The position numbers and the translations under genes are program-made. This document shows positions 1-5,044 of a stretch of DNA of 5,044 bases, in pieces; the first letter of the stretch is position 1; every line of letters starts with the position of its first letter. The stretch is from Blastococcus sp. (GTDB taxonomy: Bacteria; Actinomycetota; Actinomycetes; Mycobacteriales; Geodermatophilaceae), in contig JAOPUS010000025.1 of NCBI GenBank assembly GCA_025963345.1, positions 1-5,044 on the forward strand. Direction: 5' to 3'. The notes below the pieces were generated by a model. It saw nothing but the letters and a program-made list of their open reading frames with translations. It had not been told where the DNA came from and made no database searches.

Positions 1-48
1 CCGGCGGTGGCGGGTCGGCCACGCGGCGGACGGGCTCCGTAGACACCG

Positions 49-78
49 CGGGCCCGTCCGCTGGTGCGGACGGGCCCG
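49..78 (-). terminator. Hairpin terminator after the penicillin-binding protein gene
   Basis: A perfect inverted repeat has 13-bp arms at 49-61 and 66-78 and a TGGT loop. It begins 39 nt beyond the penicillin-binding protein stop codon in the direction of transcription. The stem is almost entirely G/C. No run of T follows on either strand, so it is not a classical intrinsic terminator, but U-tract-less hairpins after stop codons are common in actinobacteria. Being symmetric, it could also stop transcription arriving on the plus strand from the left. The structure is seen directly; its function as a terminator is inferred. Confidence 0.65.
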
Positions 79-117
79 GAGGTGCGCTGCTCACGTGCTC
101 AGTGTGCGGGATCGGCG

Positions 118-2577
118 TCAGCCACCCGCAGGATCCACCGGTCCGCCCCGCGGGACGCCGTTGGCCGGTGCGCCGTTGGCCGGTGCGCCGTTGGCCGGGT
201 TGCCGTTCCCGGGCGGATTGCCACCGCCGCCCGGGTTGCCGCCCCCACCGGGGTCGACCGGGTTGGAGGGGACCACCGGCTCCGTGGTGGGAGTGGCCGA
301 GGTCGTGGTCGCCGGAGCAGACGTGGTCGGCGGCGCCTCGGTGGTCCGCGGCGCCTCGGTGGTCGGCTCGGGCACGCCCTCGCCCGTGTCGCCCTGGATC
401 AGCGCCTTGTCGGGCAGGTTCTCCTTCGGCGTCCCGTTGAGGACGGCGTTCATGAACCGCTGCCAGATCGCCCCCGGCAGACCGGACCCGTAGATGATCC
501 CGCCGGCGGAGTTGATGATCGGCTCGCGGACCTGCGTACCCATCCACACCGCCGTCGAGATCGACGGGGTGTACCCGACCATCCAGGCGTCGGAGTTGTT
601 GACCCGGTCCAGGCCCTGGGTGCCGGTCTTGCTGGCCACCTCACGGCCGCCCTCCAGCGAACGCTTGGAATACCCGGCGACGCCCCTGAGGGCGAAGCTG
701 ACGTCGTTGGCGACGTCGGCAGGGACCACCTGTTCGCCCTCGTCGGCCGGCGGCCCCAGCAACTGGGTCCCCGCCGAGTCGGTCACCTGCGCGACGAAGA
801 ACGGGTTCCGGTGGACACCGCCGCTGGCGAACGTGGCGAATCCGACCGCCTGGTCGATCGGGCGCATCTCGTACTCGCCGATGCCGATCGAGGATCCGGT
901 GTTGCCGCTGTTCGGGGCGGCCAGGGTCGTCTTGCCCGCCAGGTTGCCCTGCTCCCAGACGTCGGGCAGGCCGGTGGCCTTGCGGGCCAGCACCGCGACG
1001 TTCTCGGGGCCCACCTCGTAGGCCAGCCCGTAGAACGTCGTGTTCAGCGACCGCGTGATCGCCTCGGTCAGGGTGCACGACGGGCAGGAGGCCCCGCCGG
1101 AGTTCACGACCTCGGCGTCGCGGTCGGGGAAGGTCTGCGGCGAGCTGCCGTCGCGACGGGACTGGACGCCGATGCCCTGCTCGAGGGCGGCGGCCAGCAC
1201 GTACGGCTTCATCGAGGAGCCGGGCTGCCGCTGCGCCTGGGCGAAGTCGAAGTCCGTGCCCGTCGCCCCGCCGTAGTACGCGACGACGGCGCCGGTCCTC
1301 GGGTCGACCGACACCAGCGCTTGGCGCAGGCTCTCGTCCTCGCCCTGCATCACCTCGTTCACGCTGGCGACCGCGGCGTCCTGGTAGGCCTTGTTCACCG
1401 TGGTCGTGATCCGCAGGCCACCGGCGTCGATCTGCTGCTCGGTGTAGCCGTGCTCACGCATGAGCTCGTTCTTCACCTGGGTGACGATCAGACCCTCCGG
1501 CCCCTGGGGCAGGCCCAGGGAGGAGCCGGTCTTCGGCAGCACGGGCGGGTAGACCGAGGCGGCTCGCTCGTCCGAGGTCAGCCAGCCCTCCTCCACCATC
1601 GCGTCGAGCACCCGGCCCCAGCGGTCCGTGGCGTCCTCGGGGCTGACCTCGGGGTCGTACCGCGACGGGCTGCGGACCAGGACGGCCAGTACTGCGCCCT
1701 GCTGGGCGGTGAGCTGCGCGGCCGGGACACCGAAGTACGTGTTGGCCGCGGACTCGATCCCGTAGGCCCCTCGGCCGTAGTAGATGGTGTTGAGGTAGTT
1801 CTCGAGGATCTGGTCCTTCGAGTAGTTGTTGTCCAGCTTGATGGCCAGGAACAGCTCCTGGAACTTGCGCGTGAAGGTCTGCTCGGAGTTCTGCAGGATC
1901 GCGTTCTTCACGTACTGCTGGGTGATCGTCGAGCCGCCCTGCGTGGAGCCGCCGCTCAGGTTGTTGTACGCCGCCCGGACGATGCCGGTGAAGGAGATGC
2001 CCGGGTCGGTGTAGAAGCTCCGGTTCTCCGCGGCCAGCACGGCATTGCGGGCGGGCTCGGAGATCTGGGCCAGAGGCACGTTGGTGCGGTTCTCGTCGCC
2101 GAGGCGCGCCATCTCGGTGGTGCCGTCGGAGTAGTAGACACGGGTCGTCTGCGCGCTGGTGATCGAGTCCGGGCTGGGGACGTCGGTGCTCGCGTAGACC
2201 ACGCCGACGAAGACGCCGAGGAGCACCAGCAGGCCGGCGATGATGCCGGCGGCCAACTTCAGCAGGCGTCTGCGGCGCTGCTTCTTGGAGCGGGGCCCCT
2301 TGCCCTTCGGCGTGACCGAGCCCTTCGTCGGGCCCTTACCCGAACCACGGCCCGATCCTCCGGACCCTGCGCTGCGGCTGGTGGCACCGCGGGGCGGGGC
2401 GGGGCGGCCGGACCGGGAGGCCGTCGTCCGGGCCCGGCCATTGCCGGGCGGACGGCCCGCGCCGTCACGGCCACCTCCACCGCCACCTCCACCGGTGGGA
2501 CGTGAACGCGACGGCGACGGACGGCGGACCGAACCGGCGCGCGGCGCGACGGGTGAGGTCTCGTCGTGGGATGGCAC
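118..2577 (-). CDS. ponA: Bifunctional class A penicillin-binding protein (PonA1-like transglycosylase/transpeptidase)
   Basis: This 819-residue enzyme polymerises lipid II into glycan strands and cross-links the stem peptides outside the membrane. Residues 1-104 form a cytoplasmic tail rich in Gly, Ser, Arg and Lys, ending in a basic cluster (KKQRRRR, 98-104). One membrane anchor spans about 105-128. The glycosyltransferase family 51 domain covers about 135-340, with ENRSFY at 184-189 (catalytic Glu184), GGSTITQQ at 214-221, and RKFQE (237-241) plus the ILENYLN/YYGRGAYGIE region at 257-275. The transpeptidase domain covers about 415-715: SSMK at 454-457 (nucleophile Ser454), SLN at 510-512 and KTGT at 650-653. 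All three penicilloyl-enzyme motifs are intact. The tail (735-819) is Pro/Thr-rich and then Gly/Asn/Pro-rich, with no PASTA domain, which fits PonA1 rather than PonA2. The GTG start is preceded by a GAGAGGGG ribosome-binding site. The DUF5318 gene lies 150 nt upstream on the same strand, so co-transcription is possible. Confidence 0.97.
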   Translation of the reverse strand: MPSHDETSPVAPRAGSVRRPSPSRSRPTGGGGGGGGRDGAGRPPGNGRARTTASRSGRPAPPRGATSRSAGSGGSGRGSGKGPTKGSVTPKGKGPRSKKQRRRRLLKLAAGIIAGLLVLLGVFVGVVYASTDVPSPDSITSAQTTRVYYSDGTTEMARLGDENRTNVPLAQISEPARNAVLAAENRSFYTDPGISFTGIVRAAYNNLSGGSTQGGSTITQQYVKNAILQNSEQTFTRKFQELFLAIKLDNNYSKDQILENYLNTIYYGRGAYGIESAANTYFGVPAAQLTAQQGAVLAVLVRSPSRYDPEVSPEDATDRWGRVLDAMVEEGWLTSDERAASVYPPVLPKTGSSLGLPQGPEGLIVTQVKNELMREHGYTEQQIDAGGLRITTTVNKAYQDAAVASVNEVMQGEDESLRQALVSVDPRTGAVVAYYGGATGTDFDFAQAQRQPGSSMKPYVLAAALEQGIGVQSRRDGSSPQTFPDRDAEVVNSGGASCPSCTLTEAITRSLNTTFYGLAYEVGPENVAVLARKATGLPDVWEQGNLAGKTTLAAPNSGNTGSSIGIGEYEMRPIDQAVGFATFASGGVHRNPFFVAQVTDSAGTQLLGPPADEGEQVVPADVANDVSFALRGVAGYSKRSLEGGREVASKTGTQGLDRVNNSDAWMVGYTPSISTAVWMGTQVREPIINSAGGIIYGSGLPGAIWQRFMNAVLNGTPKENLPDKALIQGDTGEGVPEPTTEAPRTTEAPPTTSAPATTTSATPTTEPVVPSNPVDPGGGGNPGGGGNPPGNGNPANGAPANGAPANGVPRGGPVDPAGG
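157..201 (-). repeat. 15-bp tandem repeat in the 3' end of the penicillin-binding protein gene
   Basis: A 15-bp unit (gccgttggccggtgc as read on the plus strand) occurs at 157-171, again identically at 172-186, and a third time at 187-201 with the end diverged. It encodes the Asn-Gly-Ala-Pro-Ala type pentapeptide repeat at the extreme C-terminus of the protein. As an in-frame perfect tandem repeat in an unstructured tail, it is a likely site of length variation between strains. Confidence 0.85.
332..364 (-). repeat. 18-bp-period direct repeat in the Pro/Thr-rich tail
   Basis: The 15-mer ggcgcctcggtggtc occurs at 332-346 and again at 350-364, giving an 18-bp period that keeps the reading frame. 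It encodes the repeated Thr-Thr-Glu-Ala-Pro element at about residues 738-749, at the start of the low-complexity extracytoplasmic tail. This looks like repeat expansion within a disordered linker. Confidence 0.75.
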
Positions 2578-2584
2578 GAGGGAA

Positions 2585-2592
2585 CCCCTCTC
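2585..2592 (-). promoter_or_regulatory. Ribosome-binding site for the penicillin-binding protein gene
   Basis: On the minus strand this reads GAGAGGGG and ends 7 nt before the GTG codon at 2577-2575. It is a purine-rich Shine-Dalgarno-like stretch at normal spacing, and it is the main reason for choosing this GTG as the start. Confidence 0.65.
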
Positions 2593-2688
2593 TGACTTCT
2601 CAGTTCGGCGACGGGGACGAGCCCCTGTCGCAGCGTGGCGTCTTCAGCTGTGGGAGCGGGGGAGGACCCGCGGCTCGGCGGCGCAGAC

Positions 2689-2711
2689 GCTCCGCCGCGC
2701 CGCGGCGGAGC
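2689..2711 (-). terminator. Hairpin between the DUF5318 gene and the penicillin-binding protein gene
   Basis: A perfect 10-bp inverted repeat (GCTCCGCCGC at 2689-2698, its complement at 2702-2711) has a 3-nt loop. It starts 17 nt past the DUF5318 stop codon and lies 111 nt before the penicillin-binding protein start. No T-tract follows. It could terminate or attenuate DUF5318 transcription, or be a structured leader or processing site if the two genes are co-transcribed. The structure is visible; the role is inferred. Confidence 0.5.
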
Positions 2712-2727
2712 CGCACCTCGCCGATGT

Positions 2728-3159
2728 CTATTCCGTGGCCACCTGGCGCCGGTTCCGGCGGGGCTGGCGCCCCGGAACCGGTTCGGCACCCAGGACGTAG
2801 GAGCCGTCGAGGTGGTTCCAGCCGCAGCGGCGGCACACCTCCACCTCATAGACGGTGAACTCCTCCTGCATGGCGTCCATCCGGGTCAGCTCTGCCTCGG
2901 TCTTCGCCTGGCCGGACGTCGGACCGAGGTGGTCGCCGTACACGTAGTTCACCCTGGTCAGGCGCTCCTTGCGGCAGACCGGGCAGGCGACATCGGTCGC
3001 CTCACCGTGGTACTTGGCCGCCCGGGTGAGGTAGGGACTGGCGTCACAGACCTCGAACAATCCGGCGCGGCCCGCGTACACGTCGGCGAGGACGGCTCGC
3101 CGCTGCAGCGAGTAGTCCACGACGGATCGACGTCCGGGCACGGCGGCCAATGTACGCAC
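2728..3159 (-). CDS. DUF5318 family zinc-ribbon protein of unknown function
   Basis: This is a 143-residue soluble protein with no signal peptide or membrane segment. It resembles M. tuberculosis Rv0049 (from memory), including the VVDYSLQRR start region, an EVCDASPYLTRAAKYHG stretch (36-52) and a WNHLDGSYVLG end (114-124). Two CxxC pairs, C59/C62 in CPVC and C109/C112 in CRRC, are placed to bind one zinc ion as a zinc ribbon. A lone Cys38 sits in the conserved CDA motif. The last 20 or so residues are basic and rich in Arg, Gln and Pro. No enzymatic or nucleic-acid-binding role can be assigned. The GTG at 3159 is chosen because GGAG lies 7 nt upstream and the N-terminal length then approximates the homologue; a GTG two codons earlier would be too close to that GGAG. 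The frame stays open far upstream, antisense to padR, but nothing there looks coding. The gene is divergent from padR and lies 150 nt upstream of the penicillin-binding protein gene. Confidence 0.9.
   Translation of the reverse strand: MRTLAAVPGRRSVVDYSLQRRAVLADVYAGRAGLFEVCDASPYLTRAAKYHGEATDVACPVCRKERLTRVNYVYGDHLGPTSGQAKTEAELTRMDAMQEEFTVYEVEVCRRCGWNHLDGSYVLGAEPVPGRQPRRNRRQVATE
2749..2781 (-). repeat. Inverted repeat inside the 3' end of the DUF5318 gene
   Basis: CCGGTTCCGG at 2749-2758 and CCGGAACCGG at 2772-2781 are perfect 10-bp complementary arms separated by 13 nt. The repeat lies within the codons for the basic C-terminal tail, ending about 20 nt before the stop codon. In the mRNA it would form a stable stem just ahead of the second hairpin at 2689-2711. 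It may be part of a 3'-end structure or only a by-product of GC-rich codons. Confidence 0.6.
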
Positions 3160-3166
3160 CGGCACG

Positions 3167-3171
3167 CTCCA
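3167..3171 (-). promoter_or_regulatory. Ribosome-binding site deciding the DUF5318 start
   Basis: On the minus strand this reads TGGAG, with GGAG ending 7 nt before the GTG at 3159-3157. It favours that GTG over the one at 3165-3163, which would leave only one nucleotide between GGAG and the start. Confidence 0.55.
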
Positions 3172-3238
3172 GCGACCTGTTCCCCGCGTCGGACGCCTGT
3201 CGCCACACCCATGGCCCGGAACGCTCCGCCTGCCCCCG

Positions 3239-3252
3239 CGGAGGTACCTCCG
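3239..3252. promoter_or_regulatory. Perfect 14-bp palindrome in the divergent intergenic region
   Basis: CGGAGGTACCTCCG is fully self-complementary without a spacer. It lies between the divergent DUF5318 and padR genes, 8 bp to the left of the larger PadR-type inverted repeat. Its position suits a regulator or promoter-associated site. No known motif is recognised, and its sequence is unlike the neighbouring operator, so a different protein would be expected to bind it if it functions at all. Confidence 0.4.
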
Positions 3253-3260
3253 AGTCGGCA

Positions 3261-3285
3261 CCGATGTATCGTCTCGATACATCGG
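3261..3285. promoter_or_regulatory. Probable PadR operator (25-bp perfect inverted repeat)
   Basis: CCGATGTATCG at 3261-3271, spacer TCT, and CGATACATCGG at 3275-3285 form perfect 11-bp arms. The site ends 24 bp before the padR start codon. It is notably A/T-containing in an otherwise GC-dominated region. PadR-family repressors typically bind dyads bounded by ATGT and ACAT; here these half-sites are separated by 11 bp. The position next to the regulator's own gene indicates autoregulation, probably by repression. It may also affect the divergent DUF5318 gene, which starts 101 bp away. The repeat is seen directly; the assignment to PadR is inferred. Confidence 0.8.
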
Positions 3286-3297
3286 AGAACACCGGTT

Positions 3298-3305
3298 GAG
3301 GAAGG
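3298..3305 (+). promoter_or_regulatory. Ribosome-binding site of padR
   Basis: GAGGAAGG lies just upstream of the ATG at 3310, with GAGGA ending 7 nt before it. This supports the chosen start and places the operator dyad upstream of the translation initiation region. Confidence 0.7.
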
Positions 3306-3309
3306 CGCG

Positions 3310-3888
3310 ATGCTCGAGTTCGCCATTCTCGGCCTGTTGCACCAGTCGCCGATGCACGGCTACGAGCTGCGCAAGCAGCTCTCGCAGGTCCTCGGCGGGC
3401 TGCGCAGCATCTCCTACGGGTCGCTCTACCCCGCCCTCAAGCGGATGCGCGCGGCCGGGCTCATCTCCACCGACGAGCCGGAGCCGCACGCCCTGCTGCC
3501 GGCCGACGCACCACCGCTCACCGGTCGGCGCGGCAAGGTGGTCTACACGATCACCGCGGAGGGCAAGGAGCGCTTCCACGAGCTGGTCAGCCAGACCGGA
3601 CCGGAGGCCTACGACGACGGCGGGCTCTTCGGCGTCCGCCTGGCCTTCTTCGGTCACACGGCCTCCGACGTGCGGCTCCGGATCCTCGAGGGCCGCCGTC
3701 GCACCGTCGAGCGGCAGCGGGAGGGCCTGCGGTGCTCGCTGGCCCGCACCCGCGAGCGGCTCGACCGCTACACCCTCGAGCTCCAGCGCCACGGCCTGGA
3801 GTCGGTGGACCGGGAGGTCCGCTGGCTCTCGGAGCTGATCGACACCGAACGCCGCGAAGCGGGCGAGCCACCGCCCACCACCACCTGA
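3310..3888 (+). CDS. PadR-family transcriptional regulator
   Basis: This 192-residue cytoplasmic DNA-binding protein acts as a dimer in this family. The N-terminal winged helix-turn-helix covers about 1-90. It begins with the family hallmark MLEFAILGLL, followed by MHGYELRKQL (15-24), the recognition-helix region SYGSLYPALKRM (35-46), and the wing with GKVVYTITAEGK at 75-86. An insertion of about 15 residues (58-72, Pro/Ala/Leu-rich) lies between the helix-turn-helix and the second wing strand. The C-terminal half (about 105-187) is helical and rich in Arg, Glu and Leu, as in the PadR dimerisation domain; the last residues (PPPTTT) look disordered. It resembles M. tuberculosis Rv0047c, which also sits directly before ino1. 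The perfect inverted repeat upstream suggests autoregulation. ino1 begins 96 nt downstream on the same strand, so joint transcription or control of ino1 is likely but not shown. The effector ligand is unknown. Confidence 0.95.
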   Translation: MLEFAILGLLHQSPMHGYELRKQLSQVLGGLRSISYGSLYPALKRMRAAGLISTDEPEPHALLPADAPPLTGRRGKVVYTITAEGKERFHELVSQTGPEAYDDGGLFGVRLAFFGHTASDVRLRILEGRRRTVERQREGLRCSLARTRERLDRYTLELQRHGLESVDREVRWLSELIDTERREAGEPPPTTT

Positions 3889-3897
3889 GCAGTGCGA

Positions 3898-3914
3898 CGG
3901 GGTCTCCGGCCCCG
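3898..3914 (+). other. Small hairpin between padR and ino1
   Basis: CGGGGTC at 3898-3904 can pair with GGCCCCG at 3908-3914 (six Watson-Crick pairs and one G-U) around a 3-nt loop, starting 9 nt after the padR stop codon. It is short and without a T-tract. It could be a weak terminator, an mRNA stability element or chance pairing in GC-rich DNA. Confidence 0.3.
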
Positions 3915-3931
3915 GCCGCAGTCAGCACCGG

Positions 3932-3951
3932 ACCGCATGCGGTTCGCGAAC
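3932..3951. promoter_or_regulatory. Two overlapping palindromes upstream of ino1
   Basis: ACCGCATGCGGT (3932-3943) and GTTCGCGAAC (3942-3951) are each perfectly self-complementary and share two bases. They end 33 bp before the ino1 start codon, in the 96-bp gap after padR, where a promoter or operator for ino1 would be expected. In Corynebacterium and Mycobacterium ino1 is controlled by the LacI-type regulator IpsA; whether a regulator of that kind uses this site is speculation. No clear -10/-35 pair was found nearby. Confidence 0.35.
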
Positions 3952-3974
3952 ACGGGACCACCGCGTCCAGGAAG

Positions 3975-3980
3975 AAGGAG
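3975..3980 (+). promoter_or_regulatory. Ribosome-binding site of ino1
   Basis: AAGGAG is followed by 4 nt and the ATG at 3985. It is a strong Shine-Dalgarno match at slightly short spacing and fixes the ino1 start. Confidence 0.75.
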
Positions 3981-3984
3981 AGTC

Positions 3985-5044
3985 ATGGGATCAGTCAAGG
4001 TCGCCATCGTCGGCGTCGGGAACTGCGCCGCCTCGCTCGTGCAGGGCGTGCACTACTACCGGGATGCCGACGAGACCGCGTCGGTCCCGGGGCTGATGCA
4101 CGTCCGCTTCGGCGAGTACCACGTCTCCGACATCGAGTTCGTCGCCGCATTCGACGTCGATGCGAAGAAGGTCGGGCGTGACCTCTCCGAGGCCATCGTC
4201 GCCAGCGAGAACAACACGATCAAGATCTGCGACGTCCCGCCGCTCGGCGTCACCGTCCAGCGGGGCACCACCCTCGACGGGCTCGGCAAGTACTACCGCG
4301 AGACGATCGAGGAGTCCGACGAGCAGCCGGTCGACATGGTCGCCGCTCTGCGCGAGTCCGGTGCCGATGTCCTGGTCTGCTACCTGCCGGTGGGCTCGCA
4401 GCACGCCGCGGAGTTGTACGCCCAGGCCGCGATCGACGCCGGTGTGGCCTTCGTCAACGCCCTTCCGGTCTTCATCGCCGGCACCAAGGCGTGGGCGGAC
4501 AAGTTCACCGCCGCGGGTGTGCCGATCATCGGTGACGACATCAAGAGCCAGGTCGGCGCGACGATCACCCACCGCGTCCTCGCCAAGCTCTTCGAGGACC
4601 GCGGTGTCCAGCTCGACCGCACGATGCAGCTCAACGTCGGCGGCAACATGGACTTCAAGAACATGCTCGAGCGTGAGCGCCTGGAGTCGAAGAAGATCTC
4701 CAAGACCCAGTCGGTCACCAGCCAGATCGACCGTGACATGGGCCAGGGCAACGTGCACATCGGTCCGTCGGACCATGTGCCGTGGCTGTCGGACCGCAAG
4801 TGGGCCTACGTCCGCCTCGAGGGCCGCGCGTTCGGCGACGTCCCGTTGAGCCTGGAGTACAAGCTCGAGGTCTGGGACTCCCCGAACTCGGCCGGCATCA
4901 TCATCGACGCCGTCCGTGCCGCGAAGATCGCCAAGGACCGCGGGATCGGGGGCCCGATCCTGTCGGCGTCCTCGTACTTCATGAAGAGCCCGCCGGTGCA
5001 GCACCGCGACAGCGAGGCCCGCGACCTGGTCGAGGCCTTCATCC
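3985..5044 (+). CDS. ino1: Inositol-1-phosphate synthase (3' end cut by the window)
   Basis: This cytoplasmic NAD-dependent enzyme converts D-glucose 6-phosphate to 1D-myo-inositol 3-phosphate, the first step toward phosphatidylinositol, phosphatidylinositol mannosides and mycothiol. There are 353 complete codons with no stop. By comparison with M. tuberculosis Ino1, whose end is an EFIIG-like sequence, only a few residues appear to be missing. The NAD-binding Rossmann motif GVGNCAAS lies at 10-17. ASENNTIKI follows near 72-80, then the YLPVGS region near 133-138 and [11 protein letters not shown] at 183-193. [19 protein letters not shown] spans 262-280; Lys272 aligns with the active-site lysine known as K284 in the M. 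tuberculosis enzyme (offset 12, from memory). [12 protein letters not shown] and KDRGIGGP lie near the end. The N-terminus is about 12 residues shorter than in M. tuberculosis, which removes only a non-conserved leader. The gene follows padR by 96 nt on the same strand. Confidence 0.97.
   Translation, partial: MGSVKVAIVGVGNCAASLVQGVHYYRDADETASVPGLMHVRFGEYHVSDIEFVAAFDVDAKKVGRDLSEAIVASENNTIKICDVPPLGVTVQRGTTLDGLGKYYRETIEESDEQPVDMVAALRESGADVLVCYLPVGSQHAAELYAQAAIDAGVAFVNALPVFIAGTKAWADKFTAAGVPIIGDDIKSQVGATITHRVLAKLFEDRGVQLDRTMQLNVGGNMDFKNMLERERLESKKISKTQSVTSQIDRDMGQGNVHIGPSDHVPWLSDRKWAYVRLEGRAFGDVPLSLEYKLEVWDSPNSAGIIIDAVRAAKIAKDRGIGGPILSASSYFMKSPPVQHRDSEARDLVEAFI

Noticed and set aside
1..42. A plus-strand frame open from the left edge to a TAG at 40-42, possibly the end of a convergent gene.
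   Set aside because: Thirteen codons are too few to judge, and the composition (Gly, Arg, Pro, Ala) is uninformative. The hairpin at 49-78 would fit a convergent arrangement, so it remains possible but unsupported.
2470..2499. Repeat of ccacct/ccgcca units near the 5' end of the penicillin-binding protein gene.
   Set aside because: It only encodes a run of eight glycines in the disordered cytoplasmic tail; it is simple codon repetition and not a separate element.
64..2505. An 813-codon open frame on the plus strand, antisense to the penicillin-binding protein gene.
   Set aside because: Its translation is Arg/Gly/Val-rich with no recognisable domain, while the opposite strand encodes a complete enzyme with all catalytic motifs. 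Long antisense frames are a usual by-product of high-GC codon use.
2725..2730. TAGACA on the minus strand, overlapping the DUF5318 stop codon, as a -10 box for the penicillin-binding protein gene.
   Set aside because: No -35-like hexamer occurs at suitable spacing, and a single hexamer match is weak evidence.
3267..3272. TATCGT within the PadR dyad as a -10 element for padR.
   Set aside because: It fits TANNNT, but no acceptable -35 lies 16-18 bp upstream, and the bases are explained by the dyad.
3160..3792. Upstream extension of the DUF5318 frame (to 354 codons) running antisense through padR.
   Set aside because: The extra N-terminal sequence has no family resemblance, would cross the operator and the padR coding region, and a GTG with a good ribosome-binding site gives a family-sized protein.
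1..5044. Mobile elements, CRISPR arrays, tRNA/rRNA genes, or a defence or biosynthetic gene cluster.
   Set aside because: The whole window is accounted for by four conserved chromosomal genes and short intergenic regions. No transposase, spaced repeats or structured RNA gene was recognised.

Overview
The window is very GC-rich, uses GTG as well as ATG starts, and has strong G/C in third codon positions. Together with the gene set this points to a high-GC actinomycete. Protein resemblance and gene order, judged from memory, suggest a mycolata or Pseudonocardiales-type organism such as Pseudonocardia, but the genus cannot be fixed from the sequence alone.

The layout is two divergent pairs. Leftward (minus strand), reading from the middle to the left edge, are a 143-residue DUF5318-type zinc-ribbon protein (3159 to 2728) and then a bifunctional class A penicillin-binding protein (2577 to 118). 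A perfect 13-bp stem hairpin (49-78) follows and probably ends that transcript. Rightward (plus strand) are a PadR-family regulator (3310-3888) and then inositol-1-phosphate synthase (3985 to the right edge, cut near its last codons). The same arrangement, ino1 and a padR-like gene divergent from a DUF5318 gene and ponA1, is found in Mycobacterium tuberculosis (the Rv0046c-Rv0050 neighbourhood, from memory; Rv0048c has no counterpart here). This is therefore a conserved chromosomal block rather than an accessory island.

The divergent intergenic region (3160-3309) carries the most striking non-coding signal: a perfect 25-bp inverted repeat (3261-3285, 11-bp arms) with ATGT/ACAT ends, 24 bp before the padR start. 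It is very probably the operator of the PadR protein itself. A second perfect 14-bp palindrome (3239-3252) lies 8 bp to its left. Two overlapping palindromes also sit in front of ino1 (3932-3951).

Functionally, the left pair concerns peptidoglycan polymerisation and cross-linking. The right pair concerns myo-inositol supply, which feeds phosphatidylinositol, its mannosides and mycothiol in actinobacteria. A regulatory link between the two halves through the shared intergenic region is plausible but unproven. I saw no mobile element, CRISPR array, tRNA or rRNA, and no evidence of an undescribed multi-gene system. The least characterised item is the DUF5318 protein.
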